Below are positions 34,268 through 43,680 of a stretch of DNA of 64,000 nucleotides, piece by piece. The stretch lies in contig CBFGXE010000004.1 in the NCBI GenBank assembly GCA_965652645.1, forward strand, positions 62,001-126,000. The letters run 5' to 3'. Within the stretch, counting starts at the first letter, position 1, and every line of letters starts with the position of its first letter. The notes under the pieces were generated by a model, which had not been told where the DNA came from, did no database searches, and was given only the letters and a program-made list of their open reading frames with translations. The translations under genes and the position numbers were made by a program. This DNA comes from ZC4RG30 sp965652645 (GTDB taxonomy: Bacteria > Pseudomonadota > Gammaproteobacteria > Steroidobacterales > Steroidobacteraceae).

Positions 34268-35197
34268 TCAGAGGCGGACGCGGTCGGCGCCCTTCAGTTT
34301 CAGGCGCGTGCGCGCCTCCTCGGGCGTGGCCGGTTCCAGTGCGTGCTCGCGAAGTATGCGGCAGATTTTCGCCACCTGTTCGACGTTGGTGCGCGCCAGC
34401 TGCCCGGGTCCGATGTACAGGCTGTCCTCCAGCCCCACCCGCACGTTGCCGCCCAGCAGCGCCGCATGGGTGCACATGGCCATCTGGTGCCGGCCTGCGG
34501 CGAGCACCGACCATTCCAGCTCGCGGCCGAACAGGCGCTGGGCGGTGCGCAGCAGGTGCAGCAACTGGTCCAGCTCCGCGCCGATGCCGCCGGGAATGCC
34601 CAGCACGAACTGGATGAACAGCGGCGGCTCGTAGCGGCGTTTCTCCAGCGCGATGGCCAGGTTGAAAAGCTGGCCCACGTCGTAGCACTCGAACTCGAAG
34701 CGCACGCCATGTCCCTCGCCCAGGCGCTGCATCACCGTGTCGATGTCCTCGAAGGTGTTGCGGAACACGTGCCGGCGCGCGATCTCGCGATAGCCACGCT
34801 CCCATTCATGCTGCAGCGATGGCAGTTTCTCCAGCGCCATGAAACCGGCGAAATTCATCGTGCCCAGGTTCAGCGAGGTCATCTCCGGGCTCACCCGCTC
34901 CGGCGCCTCCAGCCGCTCCTCCAGGGTCATGCCCGGTCCGCCGCCGGTGGTGATGTTGATGATGGCGTTGCAGCGCGCGCGGATCTGCGGCAGGAACTGC
35001 ATGAACACCTCCGGGTCCGCCGTGGGGCTGCCGTCTGCCGGGTTGCGCGCATGCAGGTGCAGCACCGCCGCGCCGGCCCCGGCCGCCGCCACGGACTCCT
35101 CGATGATCTGCGCCGGCGTCAGCGGCAGGTAGGGAGACTGGCTGGGAGTGTGGATGGAGCCGGTGACGGCGCAGGTGACGATGACGGAACGGGACAC
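34268..35197 (-). CDS. Beta-keto acid cleavage enzyme (BKACE, DUF849)
   Basis: Zinc enzyme of 309 residues related to 3-keto-5-aminohexanoate cleavage enzyme (Kce). The family reaction is beta-keto acid plus acetyl-CoA giving acetoacetate plus a new acyl-CoA. The zinc site is AAVLHLHARNPADGSP (two His, about residues 45-60), with the later Glu in the barrel; NITTGGGPGMTLEERLEAPE and NLGTMNFAGF are family segments. The start is a GTG with a weak AGG site before it. Substrates vary widely across the family. Its product, acetoacetate, is the substrate of the acetoacetyl-CoA synthetase at the far end of the island. Confidence 0.88.
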   Translation of the reverse strand: MSRSVIVTCAVTGSIHTPSQSPYLPLTPAQIIEESVAAAGAGAAVLHLHARNPADGSPTADPEVFMQFLPQIRARCNAIINITTGGGPGMTLEERLEAPERVSPEMTSLNLGTMNFAGFMALEKLPSLQHEWERGYREIARRHVFRNTFEDIDTVMQRLGEGHGVRFEFECYDVGQLFNLAIALEKRRYEPPLFIQFVLGIPGGIGAELDQLLHLLRTAQRLFGRELEWSVLAAGRHQMAMCTHAALLGGNVRVGLEDSLYIGPGQLARTNVEQVAKICRILREHALEPATPEEARTRLKLKGADRVRL

Positions 35198-35214
35198 GGT
35201 GACCTCACGGGCGG

Positions 35215-35664
35215 CTACAGCTTCGGGTTGGTGGGCGGGATGCCGCCCTGGAACCAGGTCTCGAACCTGCGGTAACTGCAAAGCCAGCGCCCATCGGCCT
35301 CGCGCTGCATGCGGTCGGTGATCAGCGAGATGGTGATCGGCGAATGCGTGGGCAGCACCGGCTTGCCGTCGGCGGCATAGAGGATCAGGTACCAGGTGCA
35401 GGTGACGCGCGTGTCGCTCTCGAACTGCACGCGGAAGTTGGTGACGGCGTGCACCACGGTACGCGCGCCGCGCTTCTCGCGCCACTCGTAGAAGGCGCGG
35501 ATCTTCTCCCGGCCCTTGTAGGTTTCCTCCGGGCCGACGAATTCCGCGTCCTCGGTGTAGTACCCGGGCGCGTTGCGGCCCCAGTTGGTGTCCACGTCGT
35601 GCCAGTACTCGTGCAGCAGCGCACTGAGTTCCTGGATCACCATCAGCTGTTCGGTCCTGTTCAT
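35215..35664 (-). CDS. SnoaL-like (NTF2-fold) protein, single domain
   Basis: Protein of 149 residues with the cone-shaped NTF2 fold of SnoaL and scytalone dehydratase relatives. Features are IQELSALLHEYWHDVDTNWG, YYTEDAEFVGPEETYKGREK, and C-terminal DRMQREADGRWLCSYRRFET. Such proteins are small hydrolases, dehydratases or isomerases acting on ring compounds, or non-enzymatic binders. It overlaps the upstream permease gene by four bases and precedes BKACE by 17 bp, so it is firmly part of the island operon. Confidence 0.82.
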   Translation of the reverse strand: MNRTEQLMVIQELSALLHEYWHDVDTNWGRNAPGYYTEDAEFVGPEETYKGREKIRAFYEWREKRGARTVVHAVTNFRVQFESDTRVTCTWYLILYAADGKPVLPTHSPITISLITDRMQREADGRWLCSYRRFETWFQGGIPPTNPKL

Positions 35665-36953
35665 CCTGCCACTCCATGTTCCGGCACGGGCTCCGCCAGT
35701 TCGCGACCCGCGGTCTCCGGCAGCAGCAGCGTGGCGAAGATCGCCAGCGCAATGCCCGAGAGCGCGCCGATCAGCATGCCCGTGCTGATGCCAACAAGAT
35801 TGCCATCGATCATCCAGGCCACCGGCATGGTGAAGGCCAGGCCGCTCATGGCCCGGCCGAGGTTGTAGGCGAAGGCCTGGCCGGAGCCGCGGATCTCGGT
35901 GGGAAACAGTTCGGTGAAGTAGGGCCCGAAGGAGGCATACAGGCCGAACTGGAAGAAGCCATAGACCAGGCCCGCCGGCAGCAGTGTCCAGGCCGAGTTG
36001 CCCAGCGGCGCCAGCAGGTAGAAGCTGGCCATCACCACGAACCCGGCGCCGAACAGGCGGAACATGTGGCGACGACCCAGGCTGTCGCTGAGGTAGGCAT
36101 TCACCTGCGCGCCGAAGAAACCGCCCGCGCTGTTGATCAGGATGTACAGTCCCGCCACCTTCGCCGACAGGCCGCGCTCGGCCTGCAGGAACACGCTCAG
36201 GTAGTTGCTGATGGAATAGGCAGCGCCCTGGATGCCGATGGCCAGCAGCGACGTCAGCACGGTGATGCGCAGCGCCTTCGGTGCGAAGATGGCCCAGGGA
36301 TACACGGCGCGCCGCTCGGCCTGCAGGCGCTGGCGCGTCTTGAGGTAGATCTCCGAGTCATCGTCGGAGCGGCGCACGAAGAACACCAGCAGCGCCGGCA
36401 GGATTCCCACCCAGAAGGCCACGCGCCATCCATATTCCAGGGGCAGCGCGCCCACCAGCGGCCCGGCCAGCAATGCCGCGAGGCCCGTGCCGACAGGCGC
36501 CGCGCTCTGCACGGGGCCCACCGCCCTGCCGCGGTGGGCAGGAGCGATCATCTCGCCCAGCAGCACCGCGCCCACGGCCCACTCGGCGCCGAAGCCCAGG
36601 CCCTGCAGCACGCGCAGCACGAACAGCTGTTCGTACGTCTGTGCAAAGCCGGACAGGAAGGAAAACAGCGAGAACCACAGGATGGTCAGCTGCAGCAGTC
36701 GTGCGCGCCCGAACCGGTCGCAAAGCAGGCCGCCGATCCAGCCACCCACGGCCGCCGCGACGAAGTTGGCGGTGTTGATGGACTGCGCTTCGGTGAGTGA
36801 CATGCCGAACGCCACCATCAGCGTCGGGATCATGAAGGAGAACACCAGGGCGTCCATGGAATCCAGCGCCCACGCGGCGGTGCAGGTCCAGAACACCCTT
36901 CGCACCCGCGCATTCGCGGAGTGGTACCAGCCGAAGGGTGAACGGACCGCCAT
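35661..36953 (-). CDS. MFS permease, sugar/organic-acid symporter type (island copy 1)
   Basis: Twelve-helix major facilitator of 430 residues. The loop 2-3 signature GGLLCDRFGRARLLQ, the second-helix DSMDALVFSFMIPTLMVAFG and helix 5 GPVQSAAPVGTGLAALL place it near the metabolite:H+ symporters that take up aromatic or carboxylic acids. It is the second gene of the minus-strand operon, 8 bp after the iron alcohol dehydrogenase gene, and is translationally coupled to the SnoaL-like gene. It probably imports the island's substrate. Confidence 0.86.
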   Translation of the reverse strand: MAVRSPFGWYHSANARVRRVFWTCTAAWALDSMDALVFSFMIPTLMVAFGMSLTEAQSINTANFVAAAVGGWIGGLLCDRFGRARLLQLTILWFSLFSFLSGFAQTYEQLFVLRVLQGLGFGAEWAVGAVLLGEMIAPAHRGRAVGPVQSAAPVGTGLAALLAGPLVGALPLEYGWRVAFWVGILPALLVFFVRRSDDDSEIYLKTRQRLQAERRAVYPWAIFAPKALRITVLTSLLAIGIQGAAYSISNYLSVFLQAERGLSAKVAGLYILINSAGGFFGAQVNAYLSDSLGRRHMFRLFGAGFVVMASFYLLAPLGNSAWTLLPAGLVYGFFQFGLYASFGPYFTELFPTEIRGSGQAFAYNLGRAMSGLAFTMPVAWMIDGNLVGISTGMLIGALSGIALAIFATLLLPETAGRELAEPVPEHGVAG

Positions 36954-36961
36954 GGCCGGGC

Positions 36962-38092
36962 TCAGAAGGCGCGCCGGTAGATGTCGCGCGCGTCATCAGG
37001 CGTGACGGCGCGCGGATTCTGCACCAGCAGCCGCTGCACCTTCATCGCCGCGTCGACCATGCGCGGCACTGCCGATTCGGGCACGCCGAGCGCGCCGATG
37101 CCGGCCGGCAGGCCGCAACGCTTCACCAGTGCATGCACCGCAGCCACGCCGCGCAGTGCCACGTCCATGTCATCGCCGCCGCCCTCCACGCCCAGCGCGC
37201 GTGCGATGGCCGCATAACGGGCGGGCATGGCCGGCAGGTTGAACTCCATCACGTGGCCCAGCAGCACGGCATTGGATACGCCATGCGCCACGCCGAAATC
37301 GCTGCCCAGCGGATAGGCCAGCGCATGCACCGCCGCCGTGTTCACGGGACCGAGGCACATGCCGCCGCACAGGCTGCCGAATGCCACGTCCGCGCGTGCG
37401 CTGAGGTCATCACCCTGCTCCACCGCGCGCACCAGGCTGCGTCCGATGCGGCGTATGCCTTCCAGCGCCCAGCCATCGATCAGCGGATGCGCCTGGCGGT
37501 TGGCATAGGCCTCGATGCAATGCGTCAGCGCATCAATGCCCGAGGCCGCGGTGACCTCGCGCGGCGCACCCACGGTGAGCGCGGGATCGACGAAGGCCGC
37601 GTCGGGCACCAGGTGCGGACTGATCACGCCCTTCTTCTGGCCGTCCGCGGGATCCTGCACGATGGCGATGGGCGACACCTCGCTGCCCGTGCCCGCGGTT
37701 GTCGGCAGGCAGGCCAGTGGCAGCGCACGATGGGAAAGCAGCCCGATGCCGAACACCTCGCTGATGCGCTGGCGTCCGTCGTACAACGCCGCGGCCAGCT
37801 TGGCCACGTCGATGGCGCTGCCGCCACCCACCGCCACGATGGCCGCGGCCTGGAGGTCGCGCGCCGCCCCGATGGCGCGCTCGAGGTCGGCAACCTGCGG
37901 TTCCCTTGCCACGCCGTCCCACACCTGCACCTTGCGTCCCGGTCCACGCAACGCCGCGGCAAGCGGCTCGCAAAGCGGCACCAGGGGCGGTGAAGTGATG
38001 ATGAGGATGGCGCCGGGACCGGCAGCAGCAACCCAGTCCGCGCAGGCAGCAAATCCACCCGTTCCAAAGGCAAGCCGGCGAGGCAGGTGCAA
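36962..38092 (-). CDS. Iron-containing alcohol dehydrogenase / maleylacetate reductase family
   Basis: NAD(P)-dependent group III dehydrogenase. The nucleotide-binding half has AAIVAVGGGSAIDVAKLAAA, the central region PTTAGTGSEVSP, and the C-terminal helical half GIDALTHCIEAY and FGVAHGVSNAVLLGHVMEFN with metal-ligand histidines. The start is uncertain: a GTG at 38221 is in frame, but an extended -10 box (38176-38168) lies downstream of it. I therefore prefer TTG at 38092, giving HLPRRLAFGTGG as the N-terminus, typical of the family. First gene of the island's large minus-strand operon and divergent from the aldehyde dehydrogenase. Confidence 0.87.
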   Translation of the reverse strand: MHLPRRLAFGTGGFAACADWVAAAGPGAILIITSPPLVPLCEPLAAALRGPGRKVQVWDGVAREPQVADLERAIGAARDLQAAAIVAVGGGSAIDVAKLAAALYDGRQRISEVFGIGLLSHRALPLACLPTTAGTGSEVSPIAIVQDPADGQKKGVISPHLVPDAAFVDPALTVGAPREVTAASGIDALTHCIEAYANRQAHPLIDGWALEGIRRIGRSLVRAVEQGDDLSARADVAFGSLCGGMCLGPVNTAAVHALAYPLGSDFGVAHGVSNAVLLGHVMEFNLPAMPARYAAIARALGVEGGGDDMDVALRGVAAVHALVKRCGLPAGIGALGVPESAVPRMVDAAMKVQRLLVQNPRAVTPDDARDIYRRAF

Positions 38093-38167
38093 TGCCAGTG
38101 GCCGGCTGAGGTCTCCCTGTATCAGAACATCACCATTGCGCCGGAAAGGGCGGAGCCCTGTGCATCG

Positions 38168-38176
38168 ATTGTACCA
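38168..38176 (-). promoter_or_regulatory. Extended -10 promoter of the iron alcohol dehydrogenase operon
   Basis: On the minus strand TGG-TACAAT (38176-38168), an extended -10 element. Transcription would start near 38161, before the long operon of dehydrogenase, permease, SnoaL, BKACE, cupin, amidohydrolase and aldolase. No clear -35 box. Confidence 0.5.
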
Positions 38177-38337
38177 TCCAGCCGCCCGACTCCCGTCCGG
38201 GTAAATGGAAGCGATGCTCACACGATGCGGGCCGCGCTACTTGCGCGAGGCGGAACAGCGGGCGGTCCGCGGCGGAATTTTCGCGCCGCGGCAGCAGCAG
38301 CCCGGCAGCGACCGACGGTTCCGGAGCCCGCTTCGCT

Positions 38338-38343
38338 TATGAT
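38338..38343 (+). promoter_or_regulatory. -10 box of the aldehyde dehydrogenase gene (TATGAT)
   Basis: TATGAT, with start near 38350 and a 20-nt leader to the ATG at 38371. It shares a 150-300 bp regulatory space with the divergent dehydrogenase operon, so both directions may be under common control. Confidence 0.45.
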
Positions 38344-38370
38344 GGATTTTCGACAGTACGGGATTCCTCG

Positions 38371-39756
38371 ATGCCAACTGCTGCTGCAGACCACACCACC
38401 CTTTCCATCAACCCGGCGACGGGCGAGACGCTGTCGGTGTGGCCGATGGCCGATGCGCGCGGTGTCGAGCACGCCATTGCGCTGGCCGCACGCGCCAGTG
38501 CCACCTGGCGCAGGCAGTCCCTGGCAGCGCGTGCCGGGGCTTTGACTGCGATCGCCGCGGAGTTGCGCGCGCGCAAGCCGGACCTTGCCCGACTCATCAC
38601 GCTGGAGATGGGCAAGCCGCTGTCGGAGTCGACCGCGGAGGTGGAAAAGTCCGCGTGGAACTGCGAATACGTCGCGGAGCATGGCCCGGAGTGGCTTGCC
38701 GACCAGCTCGTGCCCACCCAGGCGCGCGCCAGCTACGTGGCGCACCTGCCGCTGGGCGTGGTGTTGTCGGTGCTGCCGTGGAACTTCCCCGTGTGGCAGG
38801 TCTTCCGTTGCGCGGCAGCGGCACTGATGGCCGGCAATACGCTGCTGGTCAAGCACGCACCGAATGTGCAGGGCTGCGCCAATGCGGTGGCGGAACTGTT
38901 GCTCGCCGCCGGACTTCCAGAGGGCGTGTTCCAGAACCTCAACGCGCCCGTGCCGCTTGTGGCCGGCATCATCGCCGATGCGCGCATCGCCGCCGTCACG
39001 CTCACGGGCAGCCCTGCGGCCGGCGCGAAGGTGGCCGCGCAGGCCGGCGCCGCCTGCAAGAAGACGGTGCTCGAGCTCGGCGGCTCCGATGCCTTCATCG
39101 TGCTCGCGGATGCGGACCTCGACGCCGCCGTCGCAGCCGGCGTGCGCGCCCGTTTCACCAACTGCGGGCAGGTGTGCCTGGCGGCCAAGCGTTTCATCGT
39201 CGAGGCACCTGTCGCCGAAGCCTTCACCTCGAAGTTCGCGGCCGCAGCGGCGGCGCTGCGCATCGGCGATCCGCTGGATGCGGCCACGCAGATGGGCCCG
39301 ATGGCGCGCGCCGACCTGCGCGAGGGCCTGTCGCGACAGATCAATGCCTCGCTGCAACGCGGCGCACGCCTGCTCACCGGCGGCAGCGGCATGGAGCGCC
39401 CCGGCTGGTTCCACCAGCCCACCGTGCTCGCCGACGTGAATGCGCAGATGCCCGTGGTGACCGAGGAAACCTTCGGCCCGGTTGCCGCCATCCAGCAGGC
39501 CGGCAGCGCCGCCGAGGCCATCGCCATGGCCAACGACTCCGCTTTCGGCCTCAGTGCCATGCTGTGGAGCCAGGACCTGGCGCGCGCCCGCTCGCTGGCC
39601 CGCGAGCTGGAGGCGGGCAGCGTGTTCATCAACAGCGTCACCGCTTCCGATCCGCGCCTGCCGGTTGGCGGAGTGAAGCTCTCCGGCTACGGACGTGAGC
39701 TTGGCCGCCCGGGCATGCTGGAACTGTGCAACCTGCAGACGGTGTGGGTGGCCTAG
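38371..39756 (+). CDS. Aldehyde dehydrogenase, succinate-semialdehyde dehydrogenase (Sad/GabD)-like
   Basis: NAD(P)-dependent enzyme of 461 residues oxidising an aldehyde to the acid. The NAD site is VLSVLPWNFPVWQVFRCAAA (about residues 127-146), the general base is the Glu of VLELGGSDAF (about 232-241) and the nucleophile the Cys of TNCGQVCLAAKRF. The length and the VLPWNFPVWQV segment resemble succinate-semialdehyde dehydrogenase Sad. It is alone on the plus strand between minus-strand units. Paired with the alcohol dehydrogenase it could take an alcohol to an acid in two steps; the specific aldehyde is unknown. Confidence 0.9.
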   Translation: MPTAAADHTTLSINPATGETLSVWPMADARGVEHAIALAARASATWRRQSLAARAGALTAIAAELRARKPDLARLITLEMGKPLSESTAEVEKSAWNCEYVAEHGPEWLADQLVPTQARASYVAHLPLGVVLSVLPWNFPVWQVFRCAAAALMAGNTLLVKHAPNVQGCANAVAELLLAAGLPEGVFQNLNAPVPLVAGIIADARIAAVTLTGSPAAGAKVAAQAGAACKKTVLELGGSDAFIVLADADLDAAVAAGVRARFTNCGQVCLAAKRFIVEAPVAEAFTSKFAAAAAALRIGDPLDAATQMGPMARADLREGLSRQINASLQRGARLLTGGSGMERPGWFHQPTVLADVNAQMPVVTEETFGPVAAIQQAGSAAEAIAMANDSAFGLSAMLWSQDLARARSLARELEAGSVFINSVTASDPRLPVGGVKLSGYGRELGRPGMLELCNLQTVWVA

Positions 39757-39775
39757 GCCCGCACCGCGCGGCCGG

Positions 39776-41881
39776 TCACTCCGGCATCGATTCCTTCGGC
39801 GCTCGCCCGGAAACCGGATTCACGTAGTGGAATGCCGGCTCGGTGATCTCCGGGAACGCGTACTGCCGCGCGCGGATCCGGCGGTCCGGTGGATAGTCCG
39901 AGGACCAGCTCGAGGGGCTGCGGGCCCCGCCCAGGCCCTGCGTGATGCCACCACCCTGCGTGTTGCGCCCGGCCGCTGGCGCGGGCCCGGCAGCACCCGG
40001 CGCCGCTGCGGACGCGGCCTGCGCCGGCCGGCGCGAGGGAATCGTGGCGCCTCCGGCACGCCCCCATCCGTTGCGGTACGAGGCATTGAACAGGTGATGC
40101 AGGTCCTGGATGCCGAACTTCCACTCCCCGTCCTCGAACACCGCCGTGTTCTCATAGATGCCACCGATCCACGATCCGGAAGAGCCGTCGGCATTGCCGC
40201 CGCCCTGGAACAGGCGCAGCCGCGCACTGGCATGCAGGCCATCCCCGGACACATGGATCACCGGCTGGATGAGCTGGTGGATGGTGAAGAAGTCAGGCGA
40301 CCGCCCGCCATTGGGCCCGCGCAGCTTCAGCGCCGTGCGGATGCGCTCCTGCCCGACGTAGACGCCGGCGCCGGTGAGTTCCTTGGCGCCCCGGGTGACG
40401 GAGTAGGTGTCGGCCATCGCATCCCAGTCAGACTCATCGATGTAGTAGCCATAGGAGCTGTTGAGGTTCTCCACTGCATCCACGCCGATCTCGCGCCCGA
40501 CCTGCCGGTCGAGCTCCTCGATCTGCTGGCGTGAGGGCCGGGCGCTGCCGCCGGCCACCTTGCGCGCGCCGCCGCGCACGGCATCCACGATCACCACCGC
40601 CCCGGGAATGGCACGTGCGGCACGCCCGGTCACCGGGTGGGCGAAGTGTGGCGCCACACTCTGCAGCCGCGGATAGCTGGCAAAGGAACCGGGCATGCGG
40701 TCCGGCGGCAGTTCCCGGCTCACCTCTGGCGCGGGCTGCGCATCCTGCGCCCATCCCAGGTCGTAATCGGTGCTCACGCGGGGGAAATAACGCACCGCGC
40801 TGAGCTTCCACCTGCCCTGCTCCTTCACGAACTGGTTCTCGAACAGGCCCAGTTCCCACTTCGCGAATTCCCCGGTCTGGCCCAGCTGCGCGAGCTGCAC
40901 GGTACGTGCCGCTGCGCGCAGGCCATCAGGTGACACGCTCACCACGGTGCCGAACAACAGGTGGTCGAACAGTTCGCCGCGCTTCAGCGACGCGGGACCG
41001 TGGAAGGTTTCCAGCGCCTTCAGGATGCGCTCGCGTCCCACGTAGGTCCCGCGGCCTGCCAGCTCCAGCGTGCCGCGGGCGGCAAACAGGTCGGCCACGT
41101 CATCCCACAGCTTGCGGTCCAGGTAATAACCGAAGGCATGCTGCAGGTTCTGCACCTCGGTTTCGTCCTGCAGGGTGGCCACGCGGGCAGCCGCGGCGGC
41201 ATGGCGGGCGGCATCGGTTCCCGTCCCGGCGCTGCGCGTGAGCGCGGTGATGGCGGTTTCCGGGATCGTCACGCCCACGTGCGCCGCCTCGAAGTGATAC
41301 GGGATGTCCCACTTCGCAGGCGCCTTGTGTCCATGGTCCTCGTAGTTGCCCCGATACTGCTCGATGTAGAGGACGCGGCTGATCTTCCACCTGCCATCCT
41401 CGAACCGGTACTGGTTCTCGTAGACGCCACCGCGCCATTCAGCCGTCTTTCCGTACTGGCCGAGCAGGGCCAGTTCGTGCCAGGTGCCTTTCGCCGTGCG
41501 CCCGTCGGCGCCCAGCGTCACGATGGGCTGCATCACCAGGTGCGTGTTGAGTTGCCCGGGGCCAAGTCCCTCGCCATTGCGGCCGGCCGCGCGCATCAGG
41601 TATTCGCGCAGGCCATTCCTGCCCTGCACGCGCTCGCCGCCGAACTGCGCCGTCACGTCCGCGGCCAGCAGGCCTGCCAGGTCGGACCAGCGTCCCTCAT
41701 CCAGGTAGTGCGCATAGGCATGCTGCAGGCGCTTGACCGCGCGCACAGCTTCGGCGGCCGTGATGCGCGCTTCAAGCCTTGCCAGGTCCACGCCGGCCTG
41801 TGCCGCCTGTGCCGCACCGGCTGGCGCCGCGACCAGCAGCCCCAGCAGCATCCACCGGTTCAGACGCATCAATGCGCGCAT
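39776..41881 (-). CDS. Exported protein with three tandem SnoaL-like (NTF2) domains
   Basis: Protein of 701 residues with a signal peptide (LNRWMLLGLLVAAPAGAAQA). It has three copies of an NTF2-like domain, at about residues 43-180, 237-370 and 460-600. Each begins with an aligned helix: LQHAYAHYLDEGRWSDLAGL, LQHAFGYYLDRKLWDDVADL, LNSSYGYYIDESDWDAMADT. Each ends with a matching strand pair: YENQYRFEDGRWKISRV, FENQFVKEQGRWKLSAV, YENTAVFEDGEWKFGI. Linkers after copies 2 and 3 repeat a short motif (HFAHPVTGRA, FHYVNPVSGRA). Periplasmic location and triplication are unusual for this fold. Function unknown; possibly binding or transforming a ring compound before import. Confidence 0.85.
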   Translation of the reverse strand: MRALMRLNRWMLLGLLVAAPAGAAQAAQAGVDLARLEARITAAEAVRAVKRLQHAYAHYLDEGRWSDLAGLLAADVTAQFGGERVQGRNGLREYLMRAAGRNGEGLGPGQLNTHLVMQPIVTLGADGRTAKGTWHELALLGQYGKTAEWRGGVYENQYRFEDGRWKISRVLYIEQYRGNYEDHGHKAPAKWDIPYHFEAAHVGVTIPETAITALTRSAGTGTDAARHAAAAARVATLQDETEVQNLQHAFGYYLDRKLWDDVADLFAARGTLELAGRGTYVGRERILKALETFHGPASLKRGELFDHLLFGTVVSVSPDGLRAAARTVQLAQLGQTGEFAKWELGLFENQFVKEQGRWKLSAVRYFPRVSTDYDLGWAQDAQPAPEVSRELPPDRMPGSFASYPRLQSVAPHFAHPVTGRAARAIPGAVVIVDAVRGGARKVAGGSARPSRQQIEELDRQVGREIGVDAVENLNSSYGYYIDESDWDAMADTYSVTRGAKELTGAGVYVGQERIRTALKLRGPNGGRSPDFFTIHQLIQPVIHVSGDGLHASARLRLFQGGGNADGSSGSWIGGIYENTAVFEDGEWKFGIQDLHHLFNASYRNGWGRAGGATIPSRRPAQAASAAAPGAAGPAPAAGRNTQGGGITQGLGGARSPSSWSSDYPPDRRIRARQYAFPEITEPAFHYVNPVSGRAPKESMPE

Positions 41882-41898
41882 GGCACCTCCGTGTCCGG

Positions 41899-42633
41899 CT
41901 ACAGACCACCCGAAACGACGAGATTACCCCCATTCACGTACGAGGCGGCGCCGGAGGCCAGGAACAGCACGGTTTCCGCCACCTCCTCCGGCGTGCCCGC
42001 CCGCTGCATGGGCGAGCGTTTCCCGGCCACCTCGAGCCTGCCCGGCCGGTGCATCTCGGTGATGATGGGACCGGGTGACACCACGTTGACGCGGATGCCC
42101 TCGGTGGCCACCTCGCGCGCCAGCCCGTAGGCCAGGCTGTCCATGCCGCCCTTGGAGGCCGCGTACCAGACGAATTCCGACGGCGATCCATAGAACGTGG
42201 CGCGCGAGGAGATCAGCACGATCGATCCGCCCTGGCCGCCGAAACGCGTGGACATGCGGCGGATGGCCGCGCGGCAGCCGAGGATGGCGCCACGCAGGTT
42301 CACCGCCAGCACCTGGTCGATGGTGGAGGTGGCCGCGTCGGCCAGCGCCGAGTGCGCGCCGGTGATGCCGCTGTTGTACACCATCGCCGCCAGCCGCCCG
42401 CGCTTGTCGGCGGCCTCGAAGAGGCCCTCGATGTGCGATTCATGCGCCGTGTCGGCATGCACCGCGAGCGCGGTACCGCCGGCGTCCTCAATGCGCTTCA
42501 CGACCGCCGCCGCGCGCGCCTCGTTGTTTGCGTAGCTGAGCACCACGTCGTAGCCGTGCTTCGCACCGAGGACGGCCACCGCCTCCCCGATCCCGCGGCT
42601 CCCGCCAGTCACCACCAGCACTCCGGACGACAT
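41899..42633 (-). CDS. Short-chain dehydrogenase/reductase (SDR)
   Basis: Classical SDR of 244 residues. The cofactor motif is VVTGGSRGIGEAVAVLG (about residues 7-23), the NNAG-type segment is MVYNSGITG, the catalytic Ser is in SIVLISSRATF and the Tyr/Lys pair in YAASKGGMDSLAYGLA. C-terminal VNGGNLVVSGGL is typical of FabG-like members. It lies 17 bp before the triple SnoaL gene on the same strand and is probably cotranscribed with it. Likely acts on a keto or hydroxyl group of an island intermediate; specificity cannot be read. Confidence 0.9.
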   Translation of the reverse strand: MSSGVLVVTGGSRGIGEAVAVLGAKHGYDVVLSYANNEARAAAVVKRIEDAGGTALAVHADTAHESHIEGLFEAADKRGRLAAMVYNSGITGAHSALADAATSTIDQVLAVNLRGAILGCRAAIRRMSTRFGGQGGSIVLISSRATFYGSPSEFVWYAASKGGMDSLAYGLAREVATEGIRVNVVSPGPIITEMHRPGRLEVAGKRSPMQRAGTPEEVAETVLFLASGAASYVNGGNLVVSGGL

Positions 42634-42786
42634 CGATCACCTCCGAGATTCGGCCTAACCTATGACACCCGCGGCAGTGGGACTTGACCAGGATGGCAGA
42701 CCACACTGCCCCGCCGGGCAAGCTTCGGGCCGCGATTGCCATAGCCTGCCGGACCGCACATCCGATGCCGAGGGAGTATCGCGCCC

Positions 42787-43680
42787 ATGACCACCGCCGG
42801 TCCCGACCGCGCGCTGCACAACCAGCCGCCGGACCCGAATCCTCGCACGCCACGCCATCCGGTGCCCGCCGGCGCCTGGGACTGCCACATCCACCTCTTC
42901 GGCCCTGCCGCGCAGTTCCCCTTCGAGTCCCACAGCCCCTACACCTCGGACGATGCGTTGCCCGGGGACTACCTGCGCATGCAGGAGAAGCTGGGTTTCG
43001 CGCATGCCGTGATCGTCAGCGCCGGCGGTTATGGCCGCGATACGCGGCACCTGGAACATGTGCTGGCGCGTTTCCCGGGCCGCTTCCGCGGCATCATCCT
43101 GCCGCCTGCGGACTTCCGCCCCGAACGCATCGCGCCGCTGCATGCGCTGGGCGTGCGGGGCATCCGCATGTTCGCCGGGCCGCCGGGACACGAATGGAGC
43201 CACCTGCCGGGCATCGAGCCCCACCTGGCAGAAATGGTCCATGCAGCCGGCTGGCATGTGCAGTACCAGAGCCTGGTGCACGGGCACCTGCTGCAGGTGG
43301 CCGAACGACTGCTGGCCATGCCAACCCCCGTGGTGCTCGACCACTTCGGCGCCTTCGATGCCAGCCTCGGGCTCAACCAGCCGGCGTTCAACACCGTGCT
43401 GGAGCTGCTGGAGACCGGACGGGTATGGGTGAAGCTGTCCGCGCCCATGCGCAGCACGCGCGGGGAATTCCCCTATGCCGCGATGCGCCCCTTTGCCGAG
43501 GCGCTGGTCCGCCACGCACCGCAGCGCCTGCTGTGGGGATCGGACTGGCCGCACGTGCAGCTCAATGACCGGCTGATGCCCAATGACGGCGACCTGGTGG
43601 ACCTGTTCTGCGAATGGGTGCCGGACGCGCGCACGCGGCGGATGATCCTCAGCGAGAATCCGCTGGCGCTGTACGCATAG
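42787..43680 (+). CDS. Amidohydrolase-2 family enzyme, 2-pyrone-4,6-dicarboxylate lactonase-like (island copy B)
   Basis: TIM-barrel hydrolase of 297 residues. The motifs GAWDCHIHLFGP (HxH, about residues 29-40), VVLDHFGAFD (His) and LLWGSDWPHV (Asp) match the LigI-type lactonases most closely of the four island copies. LigI opens 2-pyrone-4,6-dicarboxylate in lignin-derived aromatic breakdown. A GAGGGAG ribosome site precedes the ATG at a somewhat long distance. The 3' end overlaps the convergent permease gene by 32 bp. Divergent from the SDR gene. Confidence 0.87.
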   Translation: MTTAGPDRALHNQPPDPNPRTPRHPVPAGAWDCHIHLFGPAAQFPFESHSPYTSDDALPGDYLRMQEKLGFAHAVIVSAGGYGRDTRHLEHVLARFPGRFRGIILPPADFRPERIAPLHALGVRGIRMFAGPPGHEWSHLPGIEPHLAEMVHAAGWHVQYQSLVHGHLLQVAERLLAMPTPVVLDHFGAFDASLGLNQPAFNTVLELLETGRVWVKLSAPMRSTRGEFPYAAMRPFAEALVRHAPQRLLWGSDWPHVQLNDRLMPNDGDLVDLFCEWVPDARTRRMILSENPLALYA

